Both the position numbers and the translations under genes were made by a program. From Sinomonas sp. ASV322 (lineage in GTDB: Bacteria; Actinomycetota; Actinomycetes; Actinomycetales; Micrococcaceae): a stretch of DNA of 64,000 bases. The notes below the pieces were generated by a model that was not told the DNA's origin, ran no database searches, and saw only the letters and a program-made list of their open reading frames with translations. Positions 17,660 through 27,338 of the stretch are shown piece by piece; position 1 is the stretch's first letter, and each line of letters begins with the position of its first letter. The stretch lies in the NCBI RefSeq assembly GCF_030908245.1, contig NZ_JAVFJJ010000005.1, positions 62,001-126,000 of the forward strand. The letters are read 5' to 3'.

Positions 17660-17682
17660 AACCTATCCATTCTTGATAGGTT
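17660..17682 (+). terminator. Short terminator hairpin after the LuxR-type gene
   Basis: AACCTATC (17660-17667) pairs perfectly with GATAGGTT (17675-17682) around a 7-base loop and runs into further Ts. Confidence 0.55.
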
Positions 17683-17761
17683 TTCGCGATTTCGAGGCCT
17701 TCGCGCAGAGAGCGGCCGTAGCTTCACAGCGACAGAGTTCGCTCGGATGGGGATGGCGGGA

Positions 17762-19615
17762 ATGCAGTTCAAGCAGTTCTTGAGGATCACGACGGCGTCG
17801 GCCCTCGCGGCGGGGGCAGGTCTCGCCGGGCTGGCCGTGGCCAGCCCGGCGCACGCCGCAGGCGGCTCGTGCACGGTCGCGGGGACGACGGTGACCTGCG
17901 TCTACGCCTACACGGGCACCGAACAGACGTTCACGGTCCCCCAGAACGTGAGCCAGGTCCAGGTGACGGCCGTGGGTGCTTCGGGTGCTTCGGGATCCTT
18001 CGCTGGCCCCCCTTCCTACTTGGCATCAACTGGCGGCGCTGGCGGGGTCGGGGCGATCGCGAGCAGCGCGCTCTCCGTGACGGCCGGCTCCGTGCTCTAC
18101 GTCGAGGTCGGCGGGACGTCGACAAACGCTGGCGCAGATCCCGCCCGTATGTGGTTGGTCCCCGGGGGCTGGAACGGTGGCGGCGGCGGGGTCTTCGGAC
18201 CCGGGGGCGGCGCCTCCGACATCCGCACGCTCCCCCGGACGGATGCGGCCACGCTGGGCTCGCGGCTGCTCGTCGCCGGCGGCGGAGGCGGCGGCGGGTT
18301 TTCCCACCCCAGCGCGAACGGAGGGGCCGCCGGCCAGGACGGCTCGCCAACCCCGCAAGGCGGAGGGGCCGGATCGCTCACAGCAGGGGGCACAGGCGGA
18401 ACGGCCATGGGCAGTGGCGGTAATTGCGGGAGCGGGACCCCAGGGAGCCTCGGTCAGGGCGGCGGCGGCGCGACCTTCAGCGGCGGCGGCGGTGGTGGCG
18501 GCGGCTACTACGGCGGCGGCCAGGGCAGCGACATCTGTATCTCAACCTACGGAGGCGGTGGCGGCGGGTCGTCGCTCGTGCCCGCCGGCGGCACGGTCGC
18601 GCTCGCGGCCGTCGGCACCGCGCCGTCCATCGCCATCTCCTTCACGGGAGCCGCACCGACCGGATTCACGGCAGACACGCCGCCCGCCCTGGGCGTCACA
18701 GGGTCCGCCTATGGGCCGTACACGTACGCGGCAGACGGGATCCCGGGCCCGACCTACACGATCGCGACCGGCGCGCTCCCGCCGGGGCTTGCCTTGGATG
18801 CAGCAAGCGGCGTGCTGTCCGGCGTCCCGACGTCGTCCGGCACCTACACGTTCGCCGTCGCCGCCACCAACCCGCTCGGCACCGTCGTGAGCAGGACGGC
18901 GACACTCACCGTTCGAGCAGCACCCCAGACGACGGCGTGCACCCCGCCGACGACGGCGGTCGCCGCCGCGCCCTACGGCCCGTACGCCTTCGCCGCCACC
19001 GGGTTCCCTGCCCCCGCCTTCGCCGTCACGTCGGGCGCGCTCCCGCCGGGACTGACCCTTGACGCGGCAACCGGCTCGCTGGCCGGGACGCCGAGCACGG
19101 CCGGGACGTATACGTTCGCGGTGACCGCCACGAACGCGATGGGAAGCGCAGCGTGCCCGTCCGTCACGATCACGGTCCACCCCGCGCTCGTGATCACTTC
19201 GGGCGGCACGCTGTCCGGCGGCACGGTCGGCGCCGCCTACACCGCGACGCTCACGGCCACGGGCGGGGACGGCTCACCCTATGTCTGGAGCCTCGCGCCG
19301 GGAAGCACGCTCCCGCCGGGCCTGACCCTGACCGGCAACACGATCACGGGCACGCCCACGCAGGCCGGCACGTACGCGTTCACGGTCTCCGTGAACGACC
19401 CGGTCACCCAGACGCTCACCCTCACGATCGCCGCTGCCCCGACGCCGACGCCCACGGCAGCTCCGAGCGACCCCGGAGCGGTCGTCGAGACGGGCGGCCA
19501 CGCGGTCGACGCAGGGAGCACGACGGCGGCGTGGTTCTGGGCGCTCACGGCCGCCGTCGGGATCGCTCTCGCCGCCGTCACCGTGGTGATCGCCCGCCGA
19601 CGCGACGATGCCTAG
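17762..19615 (+). CDS. Secreted glycine-rich/Ig-like surface protein with a C-terminal anchor signal
   Basis: A 617-residue exported protein. Residues 1-32 form a signal peptide ending SPAHA. A strand-rich region is followed by a very glycine-rich stretch (about 85-285, runs of up to eight Gly). Three putative Ig-like (He_PIG) repeats follow, each with a (G)ALPPGL-LD-A-G-L-G-P(S/T)-GTYTF pattern. The C-terminus has a Thr/Pro linker, VVETGG at 574-579, a hydrophobic segment (about 590-611) and RRRDDA, i.e. the layout of a sortase sorting signal with a non-LPXTG motif. ATG 17762 follows a purine-rich stretch; in-frame ATGs at 17747 and 17753 are possible. A sortase-like gene starts 6 bases after its stop. 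Confidence 0.82.
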   Translation: MQFKQFLRITTASALAAGAGLAGLAVASPAHAAGGSCTVAGTTVTCVYAYTGTEQTFTVPQNVSQVQVTAVGASGASGSFAGPPSYLASTGGAGGVGAIASSALSVTAGSVLYVEVGGTSTNAGADPARMWLVPGGWNGGGGGVFGPGGGASDIRTLPRTDAATLGSRLLVAGGGGGGGFSHPSANGGAAGQDGSPTPQGGGAGSLTAGGTGGTAMGSGGNCGSGTPGSLGQGGGGATFSGGGGGGGGYYGGGQGSDICISTYGGGGGGSSLVPAGGTVALAAVGTAPSIAISFTGAAPTGFTADTPPALGVTGSAYGPYTYAADGIPGPTYTIATGALPPGLALDAASGVLSGVPTSSGTYTFAVAATNPLGTVVSRTATLTVRAAPQTTACTPPTTAVAAAPYGPYAFAATGFPAPAFAVTSGALPPGLTLDAATGSLAGTPSTAGTYTFAVTATNAMGSAACPSVTITVHPALVITSGGTLSGGTVGAAYTATLTATGGDGSPYVWSLAPGSTLPPGLTLTGNTITGTPTQAGTYAFTVSVNDPVTQTLTLTIAAAPTPTPTAAPSDPGAVVETGGHAVDAGSTTAAWFWALTAAVGIALAAVTVVIARRRDDA

Positions 19616-19621
19616 GCGTCC

Positions 19622-20302
19622 GTGAGCCTGCGCCGTCGTCCGGGCCGGAGGCCGCGCCTGCTGCTCCTCGCAGCCGGCGCGGCCTCCGCCGTCCTCATTG
19701 CCGTTGGCCTGACCGGATTCGCCGCCTCGACGACAGGCTCAACGGCCGCCCCGCTCGAGGCGCACTCCGCGCCCGTCGATCTGCGCGGCAACGCCGTGGC
19801 GCCGGACCAGGCGGACATCCCGGCAGCCGCGGCCGTCCAGAAGGCCAACCCTGTCGAGGCAAGCGGGGGCGACCGCTTCAGCGTCCCGTCGGTCGGGCTC
19901 AACGTCCCGCTCGGAGCGCTCGACGAGGTCGACGGCGCGATCGTCCCTCCCGGATTCCGCTCCGCCTACCTCGTCCGCAATCGCGGCGCATCGCCGCAGG
20001 ATCCGGGGAAGGGCACGGTGTTCGTCGTCATGCACGCGGTCCGCGGCGGCGTGGGACCCGGCAACTACCTCATCGACGTCGACGGCGGCCGCGCAGCCAT
20101 CGCCCGCGGCGCCGAGATCGCCGTCCAGGGGAAGGTGTACGTCGTGAGCGGAGCCGAGACCGTCGGCAAGACCGATCTCCCGCGCCATGCCGAGGTCTGG
20201 GCCAACACGCCCGACCGACTCGTGGTCATCACGTGCCTCCTCCGCCCGGCAGACAAGACGCCCGTGGACAACGTCGTCATCTTCGCGACCCTCCGCCGGT
20301 AG
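19622..20302 (+). CDS. Sortase-like (class F-type) protein
   Basis: A 226-residue protein with an N-terminal membrane anchor (residues 12-36) and a sortase barrel. The catalytic His is seen in TVFVVMHAVRGG (H138) and the Cys in LVVITCLL (C205). Class F sortases normally have Arg before DNVV near the C-terminus; here that stretch reads TPVDNVVIFA, so the usual Arg is Val. Arg208 or the terminal Arg residues would have to stand in, or activity is altered. GTG 19622 lies 6 bases after the surface protein stop, implying coupled translation and a dedicated enzyme-substrate pair. Confidence 0.8.
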   Translation: MSLRRRPGRRPRLLLLAAGAASAVLIAVGLTGFAASTTGSTAAPLEAHSAPVDLRGNAVAPDQADIPAAAAVQKANPVEASGGDRFSVPSVGLNVPLGALDEVDGAIVPPGFRSAYLVRNRGASPQDPGKGTVFVVMHAVRGGVGPGNYLIDVDGGRAAIARGAEIAVQGKVYVVSGAETVGKTDLPRHAEVWANTPDRLVVITCLLRPADKTPVDNVVIFATLRR

Positions 20303-20351
20303 GCGTGTCGCTGCCACGGCCGAGCGCTTCGCAAGACCGGAATGACCGGAC

Positions 20352-20639
20352 TCAGCTCGCGAGCTTCTCGCCGTCGTCGGGCTCGCCGTCGCCGTCGGGC
20401 TGGTCGCCGGCCTGGGCGGCGGCATCTTCCCGCGGCACCCAGCGGACGGTGACCATTGCGCCGTCGCCGTCTTCCTCGATCCGCAAGATCAGGTCCTCGC
20501 CGTAGAGGTGCACGTGCTCGGCATAGCGCCCGTCGAGACGGGCAGCCTCAAGCAGCCGCTCAAGAGCGACAGCCAAGGCGCGTCCCCAATCCCGCGGGTC
20601 AGTACTTGAGGCGCGCTCGGCGCCCACGTAGCTGGCCAT
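20352..20639 (-). CDS. Small acidic protein of unknown function
   Basis: I do not recognise this 95-residue protein. It has an N-terminal helix-rich part, a strand pattern YAEHVHLYGEDLILRIEEDGDGAMVTVRWVPRE and an acidic Asp/Glu/Gly tail; there is no signal peptide or membrane segment. ATG 20639 is preceded by CACAAT 6 bases upstream, compatible with a leaderless mRNA. It is divergent from the AAA+ ATPase gene with a shared 66-base promoter gap, so the two may be co-regulated. Confidence 0.6.
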   Translation of the reverse strand: MASYVGAERASSTDPRDWGRALAVALERLLEAARLDGRYAEHVHLYGEDLILRIEEDGDGAMVTVRWVPREDAAAQAGDQPDGDGEPDDGEKLAS

Positions 20640-20673
20640 GAATCGATTGTGGTCCTCTCACAGCCAGACACGC

Positions 20674-20698
20674 CAGTGACGGAGGTCACTGCTAGCCT
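20674..20698 (+). promoter_or_regulatory. Palindrome and -10 box of the AAA+ ATPase gene
   Basis: CAGTGAC-GGAG-GTCACTG (20674-20691) is a perfect 7-bp inverted repeat directly in front of TAGCCT (20693-20698), a TANNNT-type -10 box 7 bases before ATG 20706. A protein bound to the palindrome would control both this gene and the divergent small gene. Confidence 0.5.
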
Positions 20699-20705
20699 GA
20701 AGGGC

Positions 20706-22202
20706 ATGGATGAGGCTCTGGGGAAGTTCATCGACGATTTCGGCGCACTCGTGCGGATCGCGGCCCAAAGTGGGGTAGCTTCGAGCGGCCGTGCGCTGCG
20801 AGACGTGCTCGCCGAACACCTCGGCTCGGACCCCGACGCGCTCACGATTGTCGTGGAGTCAGTCCCTCCGCATCGGCTGGTCGACATCGACTCGATCCTC
20901 GAGAGTCTCGCGGCGGAAGACCCCGAGGCGCAGCTCGTCGGCGTCTCCGGCGGGGAGGCTCGAAACCACGCGACACTGCGCGACATGGTGCAGAGCACGC
21001 CGTGGATGGGGCGTTTTGCCCTGTCTCAGCCCGACTTCGCGAATCTCCCCGTCGGTCCTGACCAGCAGCGGCGCACCGTCTCGTTCGGCGTCCGCCTCTT
21101 CCGGTTCGCCGGAAGGCCGGTCACCGTGCTCCAGCGGGAACCGTCGGCGCGGTTCGGGCGGCCGAACGTCACGCTCGAGGTCATCACGCCAGACGACGAC
21201 GTCGCCTCCGGCCTCCTCGCCGAACTCCACCGGCGATTGGACCGGGAAAGTGTCTTCAAGGGGCAGGTCATCTCGCTCGCGGCCGAGGGCTACGGCCCGG
21301 GCCGCTCCGAGGCCGCGGGGGGCGGGGCCACGTTCATCGAGCGACCGCGCGTTCCCGACGACGAGGTGATCCTCCCGGACGGACTCCTCGGCCGAATCCA
21401 CGCACACACGCTCGGCGTGGGGCGCAACGCGCGGGCGCTCACCGCGCGAGGACAGCACCTCAAGCGCGGACTGCTCCTCTACGGCCCGCCCGGAACCGGG
21501 AAGACGCACACCGTGCGCCACCTCCTCGGCTCGGCACGGGGGACCACAGTCGTCATGCTCACAGGCCGAGCCCTCGCGCGCGTCGCGGAGGCTGCCTCGC
21601 TCGCGCGGGCCCTCGCGCCGTCGATCGTGGTGCTCGAAGACGTCGACCTCGTTGCCGAGGACCGCAGCTTCAGCCCGGGCCCTCAGCCCCTCCTGTTCGA
21701 GATCCTCGATGCGCTCGATGGCCTCGAAGGCGACGCCGACGTCGCCTTCGTCCTCACGACCAACCGGGTCGAGCTGCTCGAGCGCGCCCTCGCCCAGCGG
21801 CCGGGCCGCGTGGACCTCGCCGTTGAGCTTCCGCTGCCGGCGCTTGCCGAACGGCGCGCGCTGCTGAGGCTGTATGGCCGCGGCATGGACTTCTCCGAGG
21901 ACGCGCTGGACCGCGCGGCTTTGCAGACCGAAGGCACGACGGCGGCGCTCGCCAAAGAGCTCGTGCGGCGTGCCGTGCTGGGCGCGGCCGAGGGAGGCGC
22001 TGAACCCGGAGACAGCCATCTCGACGACGCCGCTGCGGCGCTGATGGCGGAGGCCGAGTCGCTCACCCGCAGCCTTCTGGGCGGACGGCCCACGGGTGCG
22101 CAGCCGCCGGTCGGACAGCCCGCAGGTCCGCAGCCGCCCTTCGGACGGCCCTTCCCGCAGCCGCCGGTCGGACAGCCGTTCCCGCCGCCGCCAGGCCGCT
22201 GA
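20706..22202 (+). CDS. AAA+ ATPase of the FtsH/CDC48 type, partner unknown
   Basis: A 498-residue protein with one AAA+ domain: Walker A GPPGTGKT at 260-267, Walker B VVLEDVDLV near 308-316, sensor-like VLTTNRVELLERAL and an arginine-finger region RPGRVDLAVELP. The first ~235 residues are not a family I recognise and probably bind a substrate or adaptor. The C-terminus is a Pro/Gln-rich tail of repeated (Q)PPVGQP units. No protease or membrane domain is present, so it may remodel proteins or complexes. ATG 20706 was chosen for the close -10 box; an in-frame start at 20649 would read through the palindrome. Confidence 0.83.
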   Translation: MDEALGKFIDDFGALVRIAAQSGVASSGRALRDVLAEHLGSDPDALTIVVESVPPHRLVDIDSILESLAAEDPEAQLVGVSGGEARNHATLRDMVQSTPWMGRFALSQPDFANLPVGPDQQRRTVSFGVRLFRFAGRPVTVLQREPSARFGRPNVTLEVITPDDDVASGLLAELHRRLDRESVFKGQVISLAAEGYGPGRSEAAGGGATFIERPRVPDDEVILPDGLLGRIHAHTLGVGRNARALTARGQHLKRGLLLYGPPGTGKTHTVRHLLGSARGTTVVMLTGRALARVAEAASLARALAPSIVVLEDVDLVAEDRSFSPGPQPLLFEILDALDGLEGDADVAFVLTTNRVELLERALAQRPGRVDLAVELPLPALAERRALLRLYGRGMDFSEDALDRAALQTEGTTAALAKELVRRAVLGAAEGGAEPGDSHLDDAAAALMAEAESLTRSLLGGRPTGAQPPVGQPAGPQPPFGRPFPQPPVGQPFPPPPGR

Positions 22203-22239
22203 CCCAGGCCCCCTCCCACCGCCCGACGCATCACCAACT

Positions 22240-22417
22240 TCCCCAACTCCTACCGCCGATCTCCCCAGTTTCCGGACCGGCTTCCCCAGCTCTTGGCGAC
22301 GACACGCTGCGTGCAGCGTCCGGACACCGGCGTGTCCCGCCGTCGTCCGCTCGAAAACCGGGGAGGTTGGCCCAGGCGATGGGGAGGCTGGCGCAAGACC
22401 CGGGGAACCCGGCTCGC
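22240..22417. repeat. 21-bp phased GGGGA repeats in inverted arrangement
   Basis: On the plus strand GGGGAGGTTGGC, GGGGAGGCTGGC and GGGGAACCCGGC start at 22360, 22381 and 22402, exactly 21 bp apart. On the minus strand related units with GGGGA start at 22287, 22266 and 22244. The two halves face each other around ~70 bases. The same unit occurs twice, again 21 bp apart, at 39395-39432. No known element was recognised. Confidence 0.75.
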
Positions 22418-22519
22418 AAACCGACGAAGCGGACCCTCGAACTCGGGCGCCCCGAGGAGGTATACCGGGTTGACCCCGCTCACACCCGAGGCCTACACTT
22501 TCATCAAGAGAAAATCTTC

Positions 22520-22534
22520 TTCCGCAATGTGAAA
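22520..22534. promoter_or_regulatory. Putative IclR-type operator upstream of hyi
   Basis: TTCCGCAATGTGAAA matches the left half of the WTCCG-N5-YGRAA sites perfectly and the right half with GAA instead of GGA. It lies 38 bases upstream of the hyi start. Confidence 0.45.
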
Positions 22535-22572
22535 GACTGACCCACGTGTCAAGCGAAGAGAGGCCCCTGACA

Positions 22573-23367
22573 ATGACGTATACGGTGAACTGCTCCATCC
22601 TCCTCACGGAGCTTCCGCTCCTCGAGCGCCCGGCCGCCGCGAAGGCAGCGGGCTTCGACGCCGTCGAGTTCTGGTGGCCCTTCGCCGAGGCCGTTCCGGC
22701 CGACAAGGATGTCGACGCCTTCGTGTCCGCGATCAAAGACGCCGGCGTGCAGCTGAGCGGCCTCAACTTCTTCGCGGGAGACATGCCCGCGGGCGACCGC
22801 GGCCTCGTCTCGTGGACCGGCCGCGAGGGCGAGTTCAAGGCCAACATCGCGGTCGTCGCAGCCATCGGCGAGCGCCTCGGCACGAAGGCCTTCAACGCCC
22901 TCTACGGCAACCGCCTCGAGGGGGCCACTCCGGAGGCGCAGGATGAGCTCGCCCTCGAGAACCTCGTCGCCGCAGCGAAGGGCATCGCCGAGATCGGCGG
23001 CACCGTGCTCCTCGAGCCCGTCTCCGGCACACCGGCCTACCCGCTCAAGACCGCCGCGGACGCGCTCGCCGTCATCGCGAAGACGCAGGAGGCCGGCGTC
23101 GACAACATCAAGCTCCTCGCGGATTTCTACCACCTCGCGGTCAACGGCGACGACGTCGCGGCCGTCATCGAGCAGCATGCGAAGGACTTCGGCCACATCC
23201 AGATCGCCGACAACCCCGGCCGCGGCGCCCCCGGCACCGGCGAGCTCCCGCTCGGCGAGTGGATCGCCCGCTCCCGCGAGCTCGGGTACGAGGGCTACAT
23301 CGGCCTCGAGTACAAGGCCCCGCAGGCCGAGGCCTTCACGTGGGCCATCCGGCCGGTCAACGGCTGA
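22573..23367 (+). CDS. hyi: Hydroxypyruvate isomerase
   Basis: It interconverts hydroxypyruvate and tartronate semialdehyde. The 264-residue xylose-isomerase-type TIM barrel has the family signatures FWWPF near residue 37, LNFFAGDMPAGDRGL, LLEPVS (metal-binding Glu), DFYHLAVNGDD, HIQIADNPGRGAPGTGEL and GYIGLEYKA. ATG 22573 (AGAGG 11 bases upstream) is favoured over the GTG at 22546. It is the first gene of hyi-glxR-gcl-glxK-allB, which converts glyoxylate to glycerate phosphate. Confidence 0.93.
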   Translation: MTYTVNCSILLTELPLLERPAAAKAAGFDAVEFWWPFAEAVPADKDVDAFVSAIKDAGVQLSGLNFFAGDMPAGDRGLVSWTGREGEFKANIAVVAAIGERLGTKAFNALYGNRLEGATPEAQDELALENLVAAAKGIAEIGGTVLLEPVSGTPAYPLKTAADALAVIAKTQEAGVDNIKLLADFYHLAVNGDDVAAVIEQHAKDFGHIQIADNPGRGAPGTGELPLGEWIARSRELGYEGYIGLEYKAPQAEAFTWAIRPVNG

Positions 23368-23437
23368 GCAGCCCTCCGGCCCCGCCGGCCCTCCCCAAGC
23401 AGCCCACCCGCCCCACAGACTTCCCAGGAGATCACCA

Positions 23438-24316
23438 ATGAGCAACGTTGCAGTCATCGGTCTCGGCATCATGGGCCTTCCCATGGCCGTCAACCTCGTC
23501 AAGGCCGGCCACCAGGTCACCGGCTACAACCGCAGCACGGACAAGATCCAGAAGCTCGTCGGCGAGGGCGGCAACGGCGCCGAGAGCATCGCCGAAGCCG
23601 TCAAGGATGCCGACGTCGTCATCACGATGGTGCCCGACTCCCCCGACGTCGAAGCGGTCGTGAGCGGACCGGACGGCGTGTTCGCGAACGCGAAGCCGGG
23701 CGCCCTCTGGATCGACGCGTCCTCGATCCGCCCCGACGTCGCGGTCCGCCTCTCGGAGGACGCCCGTGCGGCCGGCATCCGCCCGCTTGACGCCCCGGTC
23801 TCCGGCGGTGAGCAGGGCGCGATCGACGCGGTCCTCTCGATCATGGTCGGCGGCGCCCCCGAGGACTTCGAGGCCGCGCAGCCCGTCCTCAATGCGGTCG
23901 GCAAGACGATCGTCCACGTCGGCCCCTCGGGCTCCGGCCAGACGGTCAAGGCCGCGAACCAGCTCATCGTCGCCGTCAACATCCAGGCGCTCTCCGAGGC
24001 CATCGTGTTCCTCGAGGCCTACGGCGTGGACACCGACGCGGCGCTCAAGGTCCTCGGCGGCGGCCTCGCCGGCTCGAAGGTCCTGGACCAGAAGGGCCAG
24101 AAGATGCTCGACCGCAACTTCGACCCCGGCTTCCGTCTGGCCCTCCACAACAAGGACCTCGGCATCGTCACCTCCGCGGCCCGCGAGGCCGGCGTCGTCG
24201 TCCCGCTCGGCGCGGCTGTCGCCCAGCTCGTGTCCGCTCTCGTCGCCCGCGGCGATGGTGGCCTCGACCACTCGGGGCTGTTCAAACTCACCAACGAACT
24301 CTCCGGCAAGAACTAA
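23438..24316 (+). CDS. glxR: 2-hydroxy-3-oxopropionate (tartronate semialdehyde) reductase
   Basis: It reduces tartronate semialdehyde to D-glycerate with NAD(P)H. The 292-residue beta-hydroxyacid dehydrogenase starts with the nucleotide-binding [17 protein letters not shown], has [11 protein letters not shown] (substrate site), [14 protein letters not shown] with the catalytic Lys, and a C-terminal NKDLGI helix region. ATG 23438 has AGGAG 8 bases upstream. It lies between hyi and gcl as in other glyoxylate-carboligase operons. Confidence 0.94.
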   Translation: MSNVAVIGLGIMGLPMAVNLVKAGHQVTGYNRSTDKIQKLVGEGGNGAESIAEAVKDADVVITMVPDSPDVEAVVSGPDGVFANAKPGALWIDASSIRPDVAVRLSEDARAAGIRPLDAPVSGGEQGAIDAVLSIMVGGAPEDFEAAQPVLNAVGKTIVHVGPSGSGQTVKAANQLIVAVNIQALSEAIVFLEAYGVDTDAALKVLGGGLAGSKVLDQKGQKMLDRNFDPGFRLALHNKDLGIVTSAAREAGVVVPLGAAVAQLVSALVARGDGGLDHSGLFKLTNELSGKN

Positions 24317-24344
24317 GACTTCAAGACACGAAAGGAGCACCGAC

Positions 24345-26132
<1,788 letters not shown>

Positions 26133-26138
26133 GCCGAG

Positions 26139-27338
26139 GTGAAGATCGTCCTCGCCCCGGACAAGTTCAAGGGCTCGCTCACGGCCCCCGAGGTCGCCGA
26201 GGCGCTCGCCGACGGCATCCGCGGGGAGCTTCCCGAGGCAGAGCTCGTCCTGGTCCCAGTGGCCGACGGCGGCGTGGGCACGGTGAGTGCGGCGCTCGGC
26301 GCGGGGTTCTCCCCGCGCCGAGCGCGCGTCTCCGGCCCCACCGGCCAGCCGCTCACGGCCGAGTTCGCCGTGGATCCCGCACGCGGCCGCGCCGTCGTCG
26401 AAATGGCCGCCGCCTCCGGCCTCGACGCGCTTCCTGGGGGCGTCAAAGATGCCCGAAATGCGACGAGCCTCGGCACCGGCCAGCTCATCCGTGCAGCGCT
26501 CGACGCGGGCGCGCGCGAGATCGTCCTCGGCGTCGGCGGGAGCGCGTGCACCGACGGCGGCGCCGGCATGCTCCAGGGCCTCGGCGCGCGCTTCACGGAC
26601 GACGCCGGCAACGAGCTTCCGCTCGGCGGCGCGGCCCTCGCGCGCATCGCGGAGGCGGACCTCGGCGGGCTCGACGCTCGACTCGACGCCGCACAACTGA
26701 TCCTTGCCGCCGACGTCGACAATCCCCTGCTCGGCGACCGCGGCGCCGCCGCCGTGTTCGGCCCGCAGAAGGGGGCCACGCCGTCGGACGTCGTGGAGCT
26801 CGACGCGGCCCTCGCGCGCTTCGCCGACGTCCTCGGCGCGGCGCTCGGCTCGCGCGCGGTCGCGGCCAAGGACGCGCCGGGCGCCGGTGCGGCCGGCGGC
26901 GTCGGCTACGCGGCACTGGCCCTTGGCGCGCAGCGCAGGCGCGGCATCGACGTCGTCGTCGAATTCACCGGCCTGCGGGAAAAGCTCGAAGGCGCCTCGC
27001 TCGTCGTCACGGGCGAGGGAAGCCTCGACGCGCAGTCCCTCTCGGGGAAGGCACCGGTCGGCGTCGCCGCGGAGGCGCGCGCCCAGAACGTGCCTGTCGT
27101 TGCGGTGTGCGGGCGGAGCCAGCTCGACGGCGCCGCGCGCGCCTCCGCGGGATTCACCGCCGTCCACGCGCTCACCGATATTGAGGCCGACGTCGAGGTG
27201 TGCATCCGCGACGCCCGTCGCCTCGTCCGCGAGACGGGCCGGATCATCGCGCAGGGCCTCGCCGCCCAAGCGCCCTCGGGAACGTCGGAGGGCGTCACTA
27301 TTGTTGAGACTGACAGCAGGAAGGAGTCTGTGCGATGA
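26139..27338 (+). CDS. glxK: Glycerate kinase (GlxK/GarK family)
   Basis: It phosphorylates D-glycerate, passing purine carbon to glycolysis. The 399 residues show the family opening KIVLAPDKFKGSLTAPEVAEAL, VPVADGGVGT, GVGGSACTDGGAGMLQGLGA and VVTGEGSLDAQSLSGKAP. It starts at GTG 26139 just after gcl and overlaps allB by 4 bases (ATGA). The family makes 2-phosphoglycerate in most characterised members. Confidence 0.93.
   Translation: MKIVLAPDKFKGSLTAPEVAEALADGIRGELPEAELVLVPVADGGVGTVSAALGAGFSPRRARVSGPTGQPLTAEFAVDPARGRAVVEMAAASGLDALPGGVKDARNATSLGTGQLIRAALDAGAREIVLGVGGSACTDGGAGMLQGLGARFTDDAGNELPLGGAALARIAEADLGGLDARLDAAQLILAADVDNPLLGDRGAAAVFGPQKGATPSDVVELDAALARFADVLGAALGSRAVAAKDAPGAGAAGGVGYAALALGAQRRRGIDVVVEFTGLREKLEGASLVVTGEGSLDAQSLSGKAPVGVAAEARAQNVPVVAVCGRSQLDGAARASAGFTAVHALTDIEADVEVCIRDARRLVRETGRIIAQGLAAQAPSGTSEGVTIVETDSRKESVR

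Larger units (their letters stand above)
22203..22572. other. 370-base intergenic region with phased GGGGA repeats and the hyi promoter
   Basis: No coding frame is convincing. TCCCC blocks at 22240, 22262 and 22283 face GGGGA blocks at 22360, 22381 and 22402, each about 21 bp apart, with short hairpins such as GGACAC/GTGTCC between. The right part (22490-22572) holds the hyi promoter and operator. Confidence 0.8.
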
